Part shown: positions 42,927 to 56,535 of the stretch, piece after piece
Layout of the letters: each line of letters begins with the position of its first letter
How positions within the stretch are numbered: position 1 is the stretch's first letter
Origin: Bimastos eiseni
Lineage: Eukaryota; Annelida; Clitellata; Crassiclitellata; Lumbricidae
Direction: 5' to 3'
Assembly: GCA_959347315.1 (NCBI GenBank)
Contig: OY365810.1
Location: 15,436,404-15,500,403, forward strand
DNA: 64,000 nucleotides
The notes under the pieces: generated by a model
Seen by the model: the letters and a program-made list of their open reading frames with translations, nothing else
Database searches by the model: none
What the model was told of the DNA's origin: nothing
Position numbers and translations under genes: made by a program

Positions 42927-42965
42927 TTTATATATGAAAGAAGGTTTTTGTTTGTTTGTTGGGCA

Positions 42966-43239
42966 ATGACTCATCATCGAAACTATTGGAAATTCCCGTG
43001 ACTTTTGACCTATTGGCGAACGTTTTGACCAGGGACTTTGGTTTGTGCATGAATTGTGGCTCATTTTTCAATTTTATGGTGGCCTATTTGGTTGGTATTA
43101 GAACCATGATGTGGGTTGTTGTGAGTTTCGGTGATTTTGTAACCTAATTATAGGTTAATAATAGGTTTTATAACCTATTAGGTGGTGAATTGGCCATAAA
43201 ATTGGTCAATTGTCCTAGTTTATTCAATTTCCTACTACT
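42966..43239. repeat. Right terminal inverted repeat of the Polinton
   Basis: 274 bp, inverted relative to 29844-30117 and without gaps. It contains the same paired AACCTA/TAGGTT motifs. The short open frame running through it pairs with one in the left repeat, but the differences between them change nearly every affected codon. Confidence 0.95.
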
Positions 43240-43245
43240 CACGGG

Positions 43246-44040
43246 TGATGTTTATGGTCAGGTAAAGAACGAAATTTGTAAGTAAAATATTTACATCCAT
43301 ATATATAAATATATATATATATAAGTTGATTGCAGGCCTAAAATTCGCTGGACCTCTGTTTGTTTGCCCTTGCCCCTCTCGACAGTCGTGTTTCTGTGTA
43401 GGCCCCTATCTGCTTTCTTTAGTTGATATGGTGTGTATAGATCAGACCATTGTAGTCTGTAGAAGAAGAAAAGAGCAACCCCTTCAGCCAGCTTGAAGCA
43501 GCCATGGATAAGAAGTCTTAGCGACTTCATTTTCTTAGCCTCGGCCTACGAGGGTGGGTGTCCAGTTCTCTCCTTCGCCGTCTCATATTCCCACCGATAG
43601 CATACGGTCAGTGTGCTCCCATTGTGGATTGGTTGGCTATATGGACACAGATGGAGCCAAAACCTCGAACCAAATTTCTGCACTCCCTGGAATTTGAACC
43701 CCAGACCACTCAATCGAAAGTATTGCACCCTACAACCCCTACACTATATATCGAGCACCCTACAATAGAAACTAGAAAGAGACGAAACGTAGCGATAATA
43801 GAACCTCGGCCACGAAAACGCACATGGTTAAATCCGCCTCTGAGATCTTGACAGAAGTTTTAAGAGCAATGTATAGTGACCAAGATGGTCCCAGAGTCTT
43901 CTATGTTCCAAAGCTAACTCACATTGTGCCACTGTTGGCAGCTGTTGACAGGAGGAATTATATATACAGGAGATGAACTTACAAATAGGTCTATGGACAG
44001 ATGAACTGATAGACAGAAGGGCGAAGAAACAAAAGGACAA
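43246..44040 (-). other. TMEM26 intron between Polinton and exon, with a possible SINE fragment
   Basis: A (TA)n tract lies at about 43300-43322. At 43680-43760 the minus strand has B-box-like GGGTTCAAATTCC and A-box-like TAGTGTAGGGG, suggesting a tRNA-related SINE. Otherwise nothing is recognised. Confidence 0.4.
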
Positions 44041-44056
44041 ACATTTGGATGAATAT

Positions 44057-47479
<3,423 letters not shown>

Positions 47480-47480
<1 letters not shown>

Positions 47481-47570
47481 GCTAGCAGTGCCAGTCCCAG
47501 GCCTAAAGAAAAGAGGATGGCAACGCTAATAGTCTTTATTATGACACAGTGACGCTAACCAGCAACTTAT
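47480..47570. mobile_element. SINE body fragment
   Basis: GCAGTGCCAGTCCCAGGCCTAAAGAAAAGAGGATGGCAACGCTAA-like text (47483-47533) matches the start of the repeat body at 17050-17095 (GGCAGTGCAGTCCCAAGCC, then GGAGGAGGATAATGCTAG). It is short and diverged, and ends about 45 bp before the TMEM26 exon. Confidence 0.5.
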
Positions 47571-47614
47571 CCTTTAATTTTATGCAACAAGAGGGTACTT
47601 AAAATATTAATTAC

Positions 47615-47825
47615 CATTTCTTTGATTATTTGCGGGACCTCCTCCTCGTCCTCATCTGCTCCCTCTGTCTCCGGATATGTTCCGTTGTCGAGGATTGGAT
47701 CCAACGTCACGGATCCATTACCATGACGTAATTCTTCTCTGATTCTTCGCTCCAGTTCGTGTAGTTCGAGGAGCCAGACAGTTGGAACGATCGACAGAAG
47801 ATAGAAGAGGACACTTGGACAAAAC
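47615..47825 (-). CDS. TMEM26: TMEM26-like membrane protein, second exon
   Basis: 211 bp after acceptor CGTCGATAG|G and before donor AATG|GTAATT. The two bases left by the first exon plus the first base here make a Trp codon, so the protein reads W-F-C-P-S-V-L-F-Y-L-L-S-I-V-P-T-V-W-L-L-E-L. This closely follows the second membrane span of TMEM26 proteins. After it comes an acidic extracellular-type loop (TEGADEDEEEVPQ) with potential N-glycosylation sites (NGS, NGT). The exon ends in phase 0, matching the next. The longest open frame here is a different one; the family match and both splice phases select this frame. Confidence 0.85.
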
Positions 47826-49099
47826 CTATCGACGAAATATGCTTCGTAGCTTCACCATTAGATGCAACGGATACCGCCCTTAGGCCTAAAATTGCCAAGC
47901 AATATGGCGTTGTGTGTACGTGTGTAAGTATGTAGTTAAACTGAAGTTAAAAGTCAATAATGTAGAGCTAAGTATACGCCTAGTGGTTTGGCTATATAGT
48001 ATATAGGCTTATAATACAGAGGCTGAAATTTCCATATTCAGAACGGTCATTAGGCTGAACGCAAAACTTCTCAAATTAAAACACAAGCTCACTGTTTAAT
48101 GATATCCATTCCAAGAGACCTTGGCTTGTTATAATTCAGACAAAATATAATATACCACCGGATCCAATGCTAACAGCTTAAAAGAACGTTTGATTGCGAA
48201 AACTAATAATTTGATTCAAGCCCCAAATCATTCAGACTGAAAAAGCCTAGGTATTTCAAGAAGTATTTTTAACTTTTTAGGTTATCGAGTTATTAGCGAA
48301 AATACACACAGTCGCACACCAGACACAGAATTACGACCAAAGGGTATGTAGGCCCACATGTAGACCTATACACGGTCTACATGAAAAACTTCACATAGGC
48401 CAACATTGCATCTTACAAACGACAAATCCAGTGAGTAAAGACTGGCATTGAACGTCAGAACTTAAAATTGGATTAAAATTAATGTAGACATTTTGACTTT
48501 AAATAATAAAAACTTAATAACCTAGAAAAAGTTTACCTTTTGAAAATTACTAGGTTATTTAAAAAAAGGTTTTTAAATTGAAATTATAGCTCTCGTCACG
48601 AGAGCTATAATTGGACCGCCTGCATATACATGCAGAGTCGATATTGCTGACTATCAGGGACAGGCAGCTTAGGCCTTACATGGGCTTCCAAGAGCAATCT
48701 TTTTGGATTTTGACGTGTCAAACTGAAGGGTCATGCATTTGCAACTCCTACATTAATGGTCCGACGCTCGGCCATGACCTATGCCTTAGAAGATCAAACG
48801 TGGACATCAAAGTCTATTGGCCTGACGTGGACACTGCTACAGAGGGCAGCGAATCACGCGTAGTCTAGGTCTAGCACCGCCAATGTTAATGGCGGCAAAG
48901 TCATGATAAACCTACGCCTACATATTCTCCACCAAACATAGTCACATTCATTGAGAGCTATTTGGGACCTATGATAATTACTCCACTAACAGGTTGGCCC
49001 GATACGGTACGATACTAGGCAGGTTCATTAGATCTAACTCAGAGTGGGTCGATTACGACGTATTTGGTTCAGTCTAAGAGTGGAAAGATCTTGTTTGGT
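47826..49099 (-). other. TMEM26 first intron, part
   Basis: AT-rich sequence with an AATAACCTAG...CTAGGTTATT inverted pair (48516-48558) and a 31-bp palindrome at 48582-48612. No exon was recognised. Confidence 0.45.
48582..48612. repeat. 31-bp perfect palindrome
   Basis: AATTATAGCTCTCGT, a single C, then the exact reverse complement. It follows directly after the AATAACCTAG inverted pair, so the 100-bp segment can form two adjacent hairpins. Confidence 0.9.
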
Positions 49100-49107
49100 A
49101 CAATATC

Positions 49108-49450
49108 CAAGGCTGTCAACGGGTACCCGAGTACCCGCCCGAGGCTGACTACCCGGGCAATGAAATCGGTTCTCTGGTAACGACATTCCGCTAAAAATTC
49201 GCGATTTTACCCAAACATACATGTAGGGTCTATGCCAGAAATATTCAGTTGGTCATAATTATTGGTTGACTGCCCGGGCGATGAAATCGATTCTCAGGTG
49301 CCCGACTTTCCATAAAAATACGTAATTCTTTACAAATCCTAGCGTGATTCCCTGTATACATTCCTAACAAAATATCCGTGCGGTCGGGTACCCGACCGTG
49401 CGGATTGACGGGTACTCGGGTCGTGATTTCAAAATGTTTTGACAGCCTTA
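49108..49450. mobile_element. Degenerate non-autonomous hAT element
   Basis: The left end is CAAGGCTGTCAA and the right end TTGACAGCCTTA, an 11-of-12 inverted repeat of the common hAT CARGGCTGTC type. The flanking 8-mers ACAATATC (49100-49107) and ACAATAAC (49451-49458) match at six of eight positions. Subterminal GGGTACCCGAGTACCCG runs on one side face CGGGTACTCGGG on the other. No transposase is present. Confidence 0.65.
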
Positions 49451-49647
49451 ACAATAACACCTATGACAATATTGCTATCCATAGCCATGAACCAATGAAG
49501 ACGGTCGTAAAGAGAGGTCTCTGGGAACTTATAAGTACGCCTAAGTCAAATGTTGAGACATGGCTCGAGTTACTACATTCTTAAATTATAGGCCTAATTA
49601 AGTCTCGCATATAGGCCTACTTTAGAAATTTCGACTGGACTCAGTAG

Positions 49648-50470
49648 CAGTGTTATATGCAAGATTTGTAACTTCAAGACCAAGACGAGACCGAGACAGT
49701 AGGGGCTGAGACTGAGACAGTGAGGTACCAAGACTGAGACACTAGGTTCGAGACAGTACTATATAGACAGTACGAGACAGTAAAGGACAAGCGATCTTAT
49801 ATAAAAGGCTGTAAAAAGGTAATGTATAAGTTTTCTGGAATAATGTTCATTTGCAATTTCAATTTGAAGCTTATAATGTATACAGTACCAATTCCCGAGA
49901 ACAGTTTTTATATTGCCACATTTTATATTTTTCGATATCTCTTCTTCGGCCTATCTTCTGAATAGTATAAAGGAAACCTTTTAGAAACGTCTGAAATATT
50001 CTAGACGATTTTAAACAAGCAAATTCGATTCCAAATGAAATTAAAAATTTGCGCCTATCCTTACTAACCCTGAGAAACTAGAAGTTGTTCCGATCGTTTC
50101 GGTTACGGTTGTTTTACATCAATGCCACCCTAGCTATTGTTTTGTCAATAACTTCAAATTGCGTACACGCAAACTTCTCACTCAGACATATTTCCACTTC
50201 AAGATAGGCCTAATTGAATTGATGTGACTCGCGTTAACCAGAGTTACCGTTTCTCGTAGATTCCGGTTTCAGTTTCTAGCGCAAGATTTTAAGACAATTA
50301 ACGCGAAACTACTCGAGACCGCTTGTTCGAGACAGAACAAGATTTTCACTTCAAGACAGTTTGTAAAAATTCGACACTCTATCGCGAGACCGAGACAACA
50401 GGTTTCCGAGACCGAGACACTAAAAAACTGTCTCGAGACCGAGACACTGTCTCGAGACCATACAACTCTG
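49648..50470. mobile_element. Non-autonomous hAT element rich in GAGACCGAGACA (family 2, copy A)
   Basis: The ends CAGTGTTATATG and CATACAACTCTG are an imperfect inverted repeat. They are flanked by CTCAGTAG (49640-49647) and CTCAATAG (50471-50478), an 8-bp duplication with one change. Both subterminal regions hold tandem GAGACCGAGACAGT/CTCGAGAC words. The right end matches 59219-59342. Confidence 0.75.
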
Positions 50471-50685
50471 CTCAATAGGCTGCTGTAGATATAGATAGAG
50501 CTTATTACACTAAATATTTATAACATCACTGATGAAATCAATTATGTTAAAATCTGACTCGCACTTTGATTCACTTGTTGCTATGTTGTTTGAATATTTC
50601 ATGAGAAGAGTGTTGACATTTATATAGGCTTAGTCGTGACCATCAAACAATGCCATCAACAGCATCATTAACAAGAAGTACATCA

Positions 50686-50823
50686 CTGGCATCATCATCG
50701 TCGTCCTCCTCCTCATCATCATCATCATCACCACCAGTACAACCACCACTACCACCCCCCACCGTCATCATCATAATCGTCGTCATCATCACCATCATCA
50801 TCGTCGTCGTTGACGTCGTCTAA
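50686..50823. repeat. (CAT/CGT/CCT)n trinucleotide tract
   Basis: About 140 bp of imperfect CAT, CGT, CCT and CAC triplets, ending in CGTCGTTGACGTCGTC. It lies 120 bp downstream of the predicted TMEM26 first-exon donor. Confidence 0.9.
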
Positions 50824-50945
50824 TGTACGGCAACTATATATGTACATTGTATTTTGTTAATTCCAAGTGCAGCTAGCCTACTTCTTGGGCATCTACACTA
50901 GTCTACAGCATAGTTAAAGCCCTATAGTGCCTAGTGGTCGCCTAC

Positions 50946-51136
50946 CATTTCCATTCTTGTCCTTTTTTAATCTTCAGAGTGAGAACAGTTTCCAGGAAAA
51001 GACCAGACAGCGATCCGATGATGTACCAATTCGTGTTGTCGTTGGTGATGACAGCCAGAAGCCATATGGCTAACAATCCATGGAAAGCGAACATGGCTCG
51101 GACCATAATGGCTCGTGTGAATATGAACCATCCCAT
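50946..51136 (-). CDS. TMEM26: TMEM26-like membrane protein, first coding exon
   Basis: It starts MGWFIFTRAIMVRAMFAFHG and has a first membrane span (HGLLAIWLLAVIT), a W-Y-I-I-G-S-L turn and a second hydrophobic run (GLFLETVLTLKIKKG). This matches the N terminus of TMEM26 proteins, which begin with a short leader and a first span followed by L-E-T-x-L-T-L-K. The donor is AAATG|GTAGGC. Two leftover bases are completed by the second exon into a Trp codon. Another Met eleven codons in could also initiate. No promoter element is clear upstream. Confidence 0.82.
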
Positions 51137-52520
51137 CGTCAGCTGTCCGTTGCTGCCCTACTCATGTCCCGTCCTCTTTCGACCACCTTCATCGACTGAC
51201 CTTCGACAGGGCAGGTCCCATTAGATTAGCAAGGCCATTCTCCCAATCACGGTTTAACTAAAATGCGCCAAGCACTTCCTATCATCTACAGCCCAACAGA
51301 AGAACTCCCATTTGTTTATAAACTGATCCCTTGATTTTTTTAACTCCTAATAAATCGCAAAAGTAAGTTCAGAATATTCTAAAAAGCTTTTGGTAGGCTC
51401 ACACGTAAAAGCTAAGCGCAGAGCAATCACCAGGGCTGCATTACTCATGTAACGTCTACGCCTACGTCACAAGTGACGTCATCCTACCAATCAACATTAG
51501 AAAGCACGACCGTATGCCTACTTCAAGCTAATGCATAAGCTGAAAACAAAGCATTTCTGAATCACAGAAGCAGTCCAGGGCCTGCGTTGGACGTCACGCT
51601 TCAGCGATCGATGAAATGAGAGCGAAGAGTCGGTTATTGCGACTTAGTCAAATACGCATTTCATCAGATTTATAGCTCATCGAATACCTGACTCGCTTCA
51701 ACATCACTCTTGTTAATTTCTGCCTGGAAATAAATCCACAACCTCTGATATATAGTAAGAGGTTCTATAGGCTTAGCCTACAATAATTTCAGCAGCTGCT
51801 ATAAAGAGCTACGCCGCGAGCCAAACAAGTAAAGCCTGCTACAATCTAAACCTGCAACTTCACGGCAAATTATTTAATTACGACATAACGAACTCAACAA
51901 AGTCCTTGTCAAAATAGAACCAATAATTATTAAGAAATTGATAATCCATCCGTGCCCTATAACCTGACGACTTCTGTAGCGCAATAAACTAACAACAAAA
52001 CAGATCGATGATCGGACGGTTTGTTTACGGAATCGTTCCAGTAGTCAACTGTAAAGCACGGTCATCTTTTACAATAACAGGTATCAGATGCAGAGGCTGC
52101 TGACGGATGCTCATCTCCCATCCGTCACACACAATGCTCCATCCATCCATGCACTGCCTTGGTCAGTCAGCATCCAGTTCGTTTCCTCCTCTCTCTCTCC
52201 CTCCTTTTCTATCTTTCTTTCTCTGTCTGTCTCTCTCACTCTCTGACCATGCACTGCCTCGAATCGAAGGATGGTCAAATAATAATTGCTCAAAATATAT
52301 ACACGCCAAATCGTCACTCACGCATCATCCACGCGTTGTTGTTGCACACGGTAATGATTGTATAAATGATGGTGGTGATAAGGATGACGACAACATGATG
52401 AAAATACTGCTACTAGGGATAATAAACAATAAAACTACAAATGTGACGGAGAAGCCGCAATGATTATTGATTTAACTTATAATCATTACCAATTTATTCA
52501 TGTGTACAACACAAGAATTT
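51137..52520. other. 5' flank of TMEM26-like gene and intergenic DNA
   Basis: Contains CT-rich simple sequence at 52175-52250 and several AGGCCT words toward 52650. It may hold 5' UTR and promoter, but no motif is convincing. No other gene was seen. Confidence 0.4.
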
Positions 52521-52525
52521 GCATA

Positions 52526-52527
<2 letters not shown>

Positions 52528-52582
<55 letters not shown>

Positions 52583-52583
52583 G
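52528..52583. repeat. (TA)n(GA)n microsatellite
   Basis: A pure (TA) run changes to a pure (GA) run. Flanking sequence is unremarkable. Confidence 0.95.
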
Positions 52584-53472
52584 ACTATTATGTCACCACT
52601 CAGTCAACCTGGACTTGGGAGTTTCATATGATATATTTTTTGACCAGAACACGTATAGGCCTATATGTACATCTGCAGAGATTTCTCGTAGGCCTACGAG
52701 GAAAACCATAATGCAGTTTCGAATTTTACATTATATGCTATTGGCCTAGTAGCACGGAAGTAATTGCCTACTACTAATTGGCAAAAATACACCACAGCAA
52801 TAGAAGAAAACACTGAGAATAGGTCTACACAATATGGTATACAACAGGCGGAAAACCGCAGTAGACTACGCCTTCCATCAATATCATATCAACCATATTA
52901 TCCATATAACACTGAGAAAACTGTATATTCATAACAGACTACACACGTTGCTTCAAACTTATTGACCACCTCCTGTGCATATGATGCCCATCCCCTCGTC
53001 GGTTGAGCGATAGTACACAGTAGCATGCTGCAGAACCTAGGCAGGGAGCAGCCGACCATCGGTAGCCCTGCTCTCTAGAAACCCCATCATAGATGGCGCT
53101 ATACGTCAGCGGCCGTTTCCCGCCAAACGGTCACGCTCCGCTGCGCATGACCGAGAGTGCCAGTCTGGCTGGATGGGACGCTATATTATGCGTCTGGGTC
53201 TCAGAGGCATTCCGTGGCACAGTGACCTCATCCCGCCTACTACTCACTGGCAGGAATTAAGGTAATTGTGCGAAATAAAGTTTCTAATCAATTTGCCATG
53301 AAATAGAATCAAGCAAATCAGATATTGCTGTTGCTTAGGCCACTATATGCAGTCGACTGTGGTCTAGCAGGTCCAGTACAGGGCACACCGGATCTATACC
53401 ATGAACATGCCAAACCCTGCAGTCCATAAAGAAAGAATACGGACATATTTAAAAATTATGTTGAGCTGAAAC

Positions 53473-54284
53473 CAGTGTTATTTTCGTTCAAGAAATCATT
53501 TTTATTTTAGTTTTTATTTAGTTTGGTGTGATTCATTTCAGTCTAGTTCTAGTTCCATTTCTGAGAAACATTTTAGTTTTTATTCGTGAAATCATTTCCG
53601 TTTTAGTTTAGTTTTTATTCATCCAATCATTTTAGTTATGGTTTTAGTCGACAATTGTCTAATCTTTCGATCTTATTTTAGAAAACCACAATAAATCAGA
53701 CCCTCGTCATTCATTGTCCATGAGTTATTAGGAATGATGCTTATCAAGTATTCTTCTAACCCATTTTAGCCTAAGAAAAGCTCGCATTCCCAAAGATTAT
53801 AACATCCAGTTGCATCTATCTGCTGTTAAAAGTCTACATAAAGACATTCAACATTATCTTGGAAAGCAAGAGCTATGATAAGATCTTCAAATAGAGGAGG
53901 TATAATGTTGGACAAATCATCCTTTGCTCGGACCAGAATCTAGAGGCATTGTCTCCACTATACTTTGTCACCTCTGTTAAATATCTGTCCATTTCTTCTG
54001 GATATTTTTCCCATTGTCACATCAACATTATGTCTACTTCAACTTCGCTGCCAGAAATTTAAACTTTTTAATTCATTTTGGATTTTACCTGAATTAGCAT
54101 GGAAGGAAAGAAATTGATACTTGTAATTTCTATAGTTTTCGTTCAAGATTTTAATTTCGTTTTTATTTAATTCTCGTAGAATCTTTCCCATTTTTATTTA
54201 GTTCAAGTTGTTAAGTTCTTTCTAGTTCTCGTTTTCGACCAGCAGTTCAATTTAGTTCTAGTTTCGTGAACGAAATTAACACTG
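53473..54284. mobile_element. Non-autonomous hAT element (family 3), 812 bp
   Basis: The left end is CAGTGTTATTTTCGTTCA and the right end reads TGAACGAAATTAACACTG, an inverted repeat with one mismatch in 18. A perfect 8-bp duplication GCTGAAAC flanks it at 53465-53472 and 54285-54292. Subterminal arms are TTTAGTTTT-rich on the left and complementary on the right. The middle has no transposase frame. Confidence 0.92.
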
Positions 54285-54292
54285 GCTGAAAC

Positions 54293-55055
54293 ACTGCTTT
54301 TTCTATTTGAAAACTGTAGGTAATTGGAAAATCAATCATGCTGGATTGAGAGGAGCAGTAGCTATTGCTCCTGATGAAATTATTTACAACCAACAAGTTT
54401 TGCTCTGCATAAGTTTTAATGAGGAAATAAGTTAAATAGGCAAATTTGACAGAGAAAATAAATTTTCACACAACTTTGCATGTTGCTTTAACCTTGTGTT
54501 AGCAGATAGATCGAAGACAAGAGTGACACTACCAATGCACCTATAGCTTCACTGAGTTGAACTAAAGCTGCAGTGGTTATTGTTTAACACTTCACTACTC
54601 CATTACTTCTTAGATAAATTCAGCCATGAAGGAGCTCACCTAAAGTAAAAAGTCTAAAAAATAAAACATTTTGTAGACCAGCAGAAGTTGACAATATTGC
54701 AAATGTTATTCATTCAATTTTAAATAATCACCCCATGTTTCACCCCAACTTCCGAAGTTGCCCAGGATAAGAATAAAGTTTATTTTAATTGCCCTTAGGA
54801 ACATGATGCCAGACAATTACTGACTTGGTTGACAAGGCCATAGTACTTTGCCATTAAAAAAATAGCAGGAGATTCAGGTGCTCTCTCTTTTAGACCCAAT
54901 TATGCAGCCAGATGTAGCAAAGCATGTGCAGTCCAGGACATTATTACCTGACGTAGTTCAGTATAACCGTCGCTGCAGTAGGATCATTGCTCATAAAGAC
55001 AAAGTTTAACATTTACACATGTGAGAATTACTTTGAGCCCAAACAAGTCATAACT
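54293..55055. other. Intergenic DNA downstream of the YcgG-like gene
   Basis: AT-rich sequence, probably including the 3' UTR of the minus-strand gene that ends at 55056. No other feature was seen. Confidence 0.4.
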
Positions 55056-55535
55056 TTAACTCAACTGTTCAAGCTTTTCCTCGGAGTCATCATGTCTAGT
55101 AGTAGTCCACCACCTGACCAACTCATCACCTTCACGAAGTGGTTTTACCATTTCCCAGACCATCGGATAGTGGACTGTGTCCGGCACAGCATATGGTCTT
55201 CCTGCATCTCCGAAAGCCACTCGAATGCGGTCACGAACTGTCCTTGTTTTGTTAACTATTTGATGGTATCTGGTATCTGGAGTGCTTAGAGGCAGGTCAT
55301 GCCTGGCAAAGGACAACTCTGGCTGGAATAAGACATACACGTTTTGTGCTCCAAAGGAAAACCGAGAATTTGAGGATGGATAGCAAGGTGCAAAGGAAGT
55401 GATGAAAAAGGAGATTCTGTTGAATTGAAAGACCCATTTGCTGCTCTCAATGTTACCATCGGCCATGCAGTGACACTCTGATGGATCTGACTCAGACAAA
55501 ACAATGAGCAGCTGGTGAACAGCTTTACCTAAATC
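55056..55535 (-). CDS. Membrane-anchored YqcI/YcgG-like protein, last exon
   Basis: After the acceptor CTTATTTGTTGCAG|GAT in phase 0, this exon encodes the C-terminal 159 residues of the protein. Conserved-looking blocks are WVFQFNRISFFITSFAPCYP, SRFSFGAQNVYVLFQPELSF and the closing TVRDRIRVAF...PYAVPDTVHYPMVWEMVKPLREGDELVRWW. The pattern W-x-F-x-F-N, F-F, A-P-x-Y, S-R, then F-Q-P-x-x-x-F is the layout of YqcI/YcgG proteins, a family best known from bacteria and fungi with no settled biochemical role. The family call is moderate; the gene structure is stronger. It may instead be an uncharacterised animal-specific family. Confidence 0.6.
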   Translation of the reverse strand, partial: DLGKAVHQLLIVLSESDPSECHCMADGNIESSKWVFQFNRISFFITSFAPCYPSSNSRFSFGAQNVYVLFQPELSFARHDLPLSTPDTRYHQIVNKTRTVRDRIRVAFGDAGRPYAVPDTVHYPMVWEMVKPLREGDELVRWWTTTRHDDSEEKLEQLS

Positions 55536-55725
55536 CTGCAACAAATAAGTACCACTTCAGTGTAGTCACCAGAGAGTAATGCAAAGTTCAACTATTTAAA
55601 AGGCAAAGCAAATAAATCAAAAAGACACATCAGGATTATTTTCTCTTTTTCACATTTAACTTCGTTAGCTAATTTTAGTTAAATGATTTTCATGAAATCC
55701 AAAGGAAACTGAATTGATTACAGAC

Positions 55726-55828
55726 CTGAACGCTTTGTCCATAAATGTCACCAGGGAATTCAAATAGGAATCCATCTAAGCAGAGATCATGACAAACACA
55801 AGTGAATTTCAAGAAAGTCGGAATAGAC
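55726..55828 (-). CDS. YqcI/YcgG-like protein, fourth visible exon
   Basis: 103 bp between acceptor ATTATTTTTCAG|G and donor CAG|GTCTGT. It begins with one base completing an Arg codon and ends in phase 0. It encodes SIPTFLKFTCVCHDLCLDGF and LFEFPGDIYGQSVQ. Of the frames, only this one is open and also joins the last exon correctly. Confidence 0.65.
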
Positions 55829-56042
55829 CTGAAAAATAATCATGTCTTTCAGTGCTCAGTTGCAAACTCAATGATATATTAGTGATGAACTGAAACTGGT
55901 TGTGGTTAATCTTCCCACTGGAACTTCTCTGTCTGAACTTATATAGTTTATATGATTAGTCATTCTTTATTGATTTCTATGATTACATGGGTACTATTTC
56001 TTTAAATGTTAGCTGATTTTACTGCAATTTGTAATAACTGAC

Positions 56043-56058
56043 CTCCGGATGTTCTCCT
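56043..56058 (-). CDS. 16-nt microexon of the YqcI/YcgG-like gene
   Basis: AGGAGAACATCCGGAG lies between ATGAAG and GTCAGT. The exon before it ends with one base of a codon and the exon after it needs one base, so a direct join would hit a stop within a few codons. Including these 16 bases gives a continuous S-L-E-E-N-I-R-R-S-I-P across the gap. It is a prediction from phase alone. Confidence 0.55.
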
Positions 56059-56323
56059 CTTCATCAGCAATCAGAGCAACAGAAAATTAAAAAAACAAAT
56101 TTGCACATTTAGGAATCAGTATTATGCTTTGTTAGGGTGAAGCTTATTCTTAAGGTTGAGAAATTTGATGCTCAATAGCAATTTCATCAAATAGTTGACA
56201 ACATTGCGGTGGCTAATTTGCAGATCGCATATCTTGACTTGAAAGCAAAACTGACAATGGAAAAATGAGCAAAAATCCAAGAACACTAAATTAGACAACT
56301 GATCATTGTCTACTTGTCCACAT

Positions 56324-56515
56324 TAACTGTCCCATGGATTCAGCTAATTGCAAACTCAAAAACTTAAAGAAAGCAAACAAAGGAGTATATATAAAAAAGG
56401 TTTAAGGATTTAAAGGTTTAACTGTCCCATGTATTCAGCTAATTGCAAACTCAAAAACTTAAAGAAAGCAAACAAAGAAGTATATATAAAAAAGGTTTCA
56501 GGATTCAAAGGTTTA
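56324..56515. repeat. 95-bp tandem duplication in an intron
   Basis: Two copies begin TAACTGTCCCAT at 56324 and 56419 and differ at only a few bases. The second copy ends about 20 bp from the donor of the preceding exon (56536). Confidence 0.9.
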
Positions 56516-56535
56516 AGGACTTTAAAGTGTCATAC

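Larger units (their letters stand above)
29844..43239. mobile_element. Maverick/Polinton transposon, 13.4 kb, inside a TMEM26 intron
   Basis: The element starts AGTAGTAGG and ends CCTACTACT. It is flanked by a perfect 6-bp duplication CACGGG (29838-29843 and 43240-43245). Long terminal inverted repeats beginning with AG and a 6-bp target duplication are the defining ends of Polintons. Inside are the hallmark genes: RVE integrase, protein-primed family B DNA polymerase, adenain-like cysteine protease, packaging ATPase, penton-like minor capsid and double-jelly-roll major capsid proteins. No introns are seen and genes are tightly packed, some with overlapping stop and start codons. At least a dozen frameshifts, an ATPase deletion and a mutated polymerase motif mark this as an inactive copy. 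It fills most of the last intron of the TMEM26-like gene. Confidence 0.97.

Noticed and set aside
29844..43239. The Polinton region as a contaminating free virus or bacterial contig
   Set aside because: It is bounded by host sequence with an exact 6-bp duplication and flanked by exons of one host gene in correct order and phase.
47707..47898. The 63-codon open frame at the TMEM26 second exon as a coding frame
   Set aside because: It is longer than the frame chosen, but has no family match and does not fit the splice phase; the adjacent frame gives the TMEM26 membrane span.
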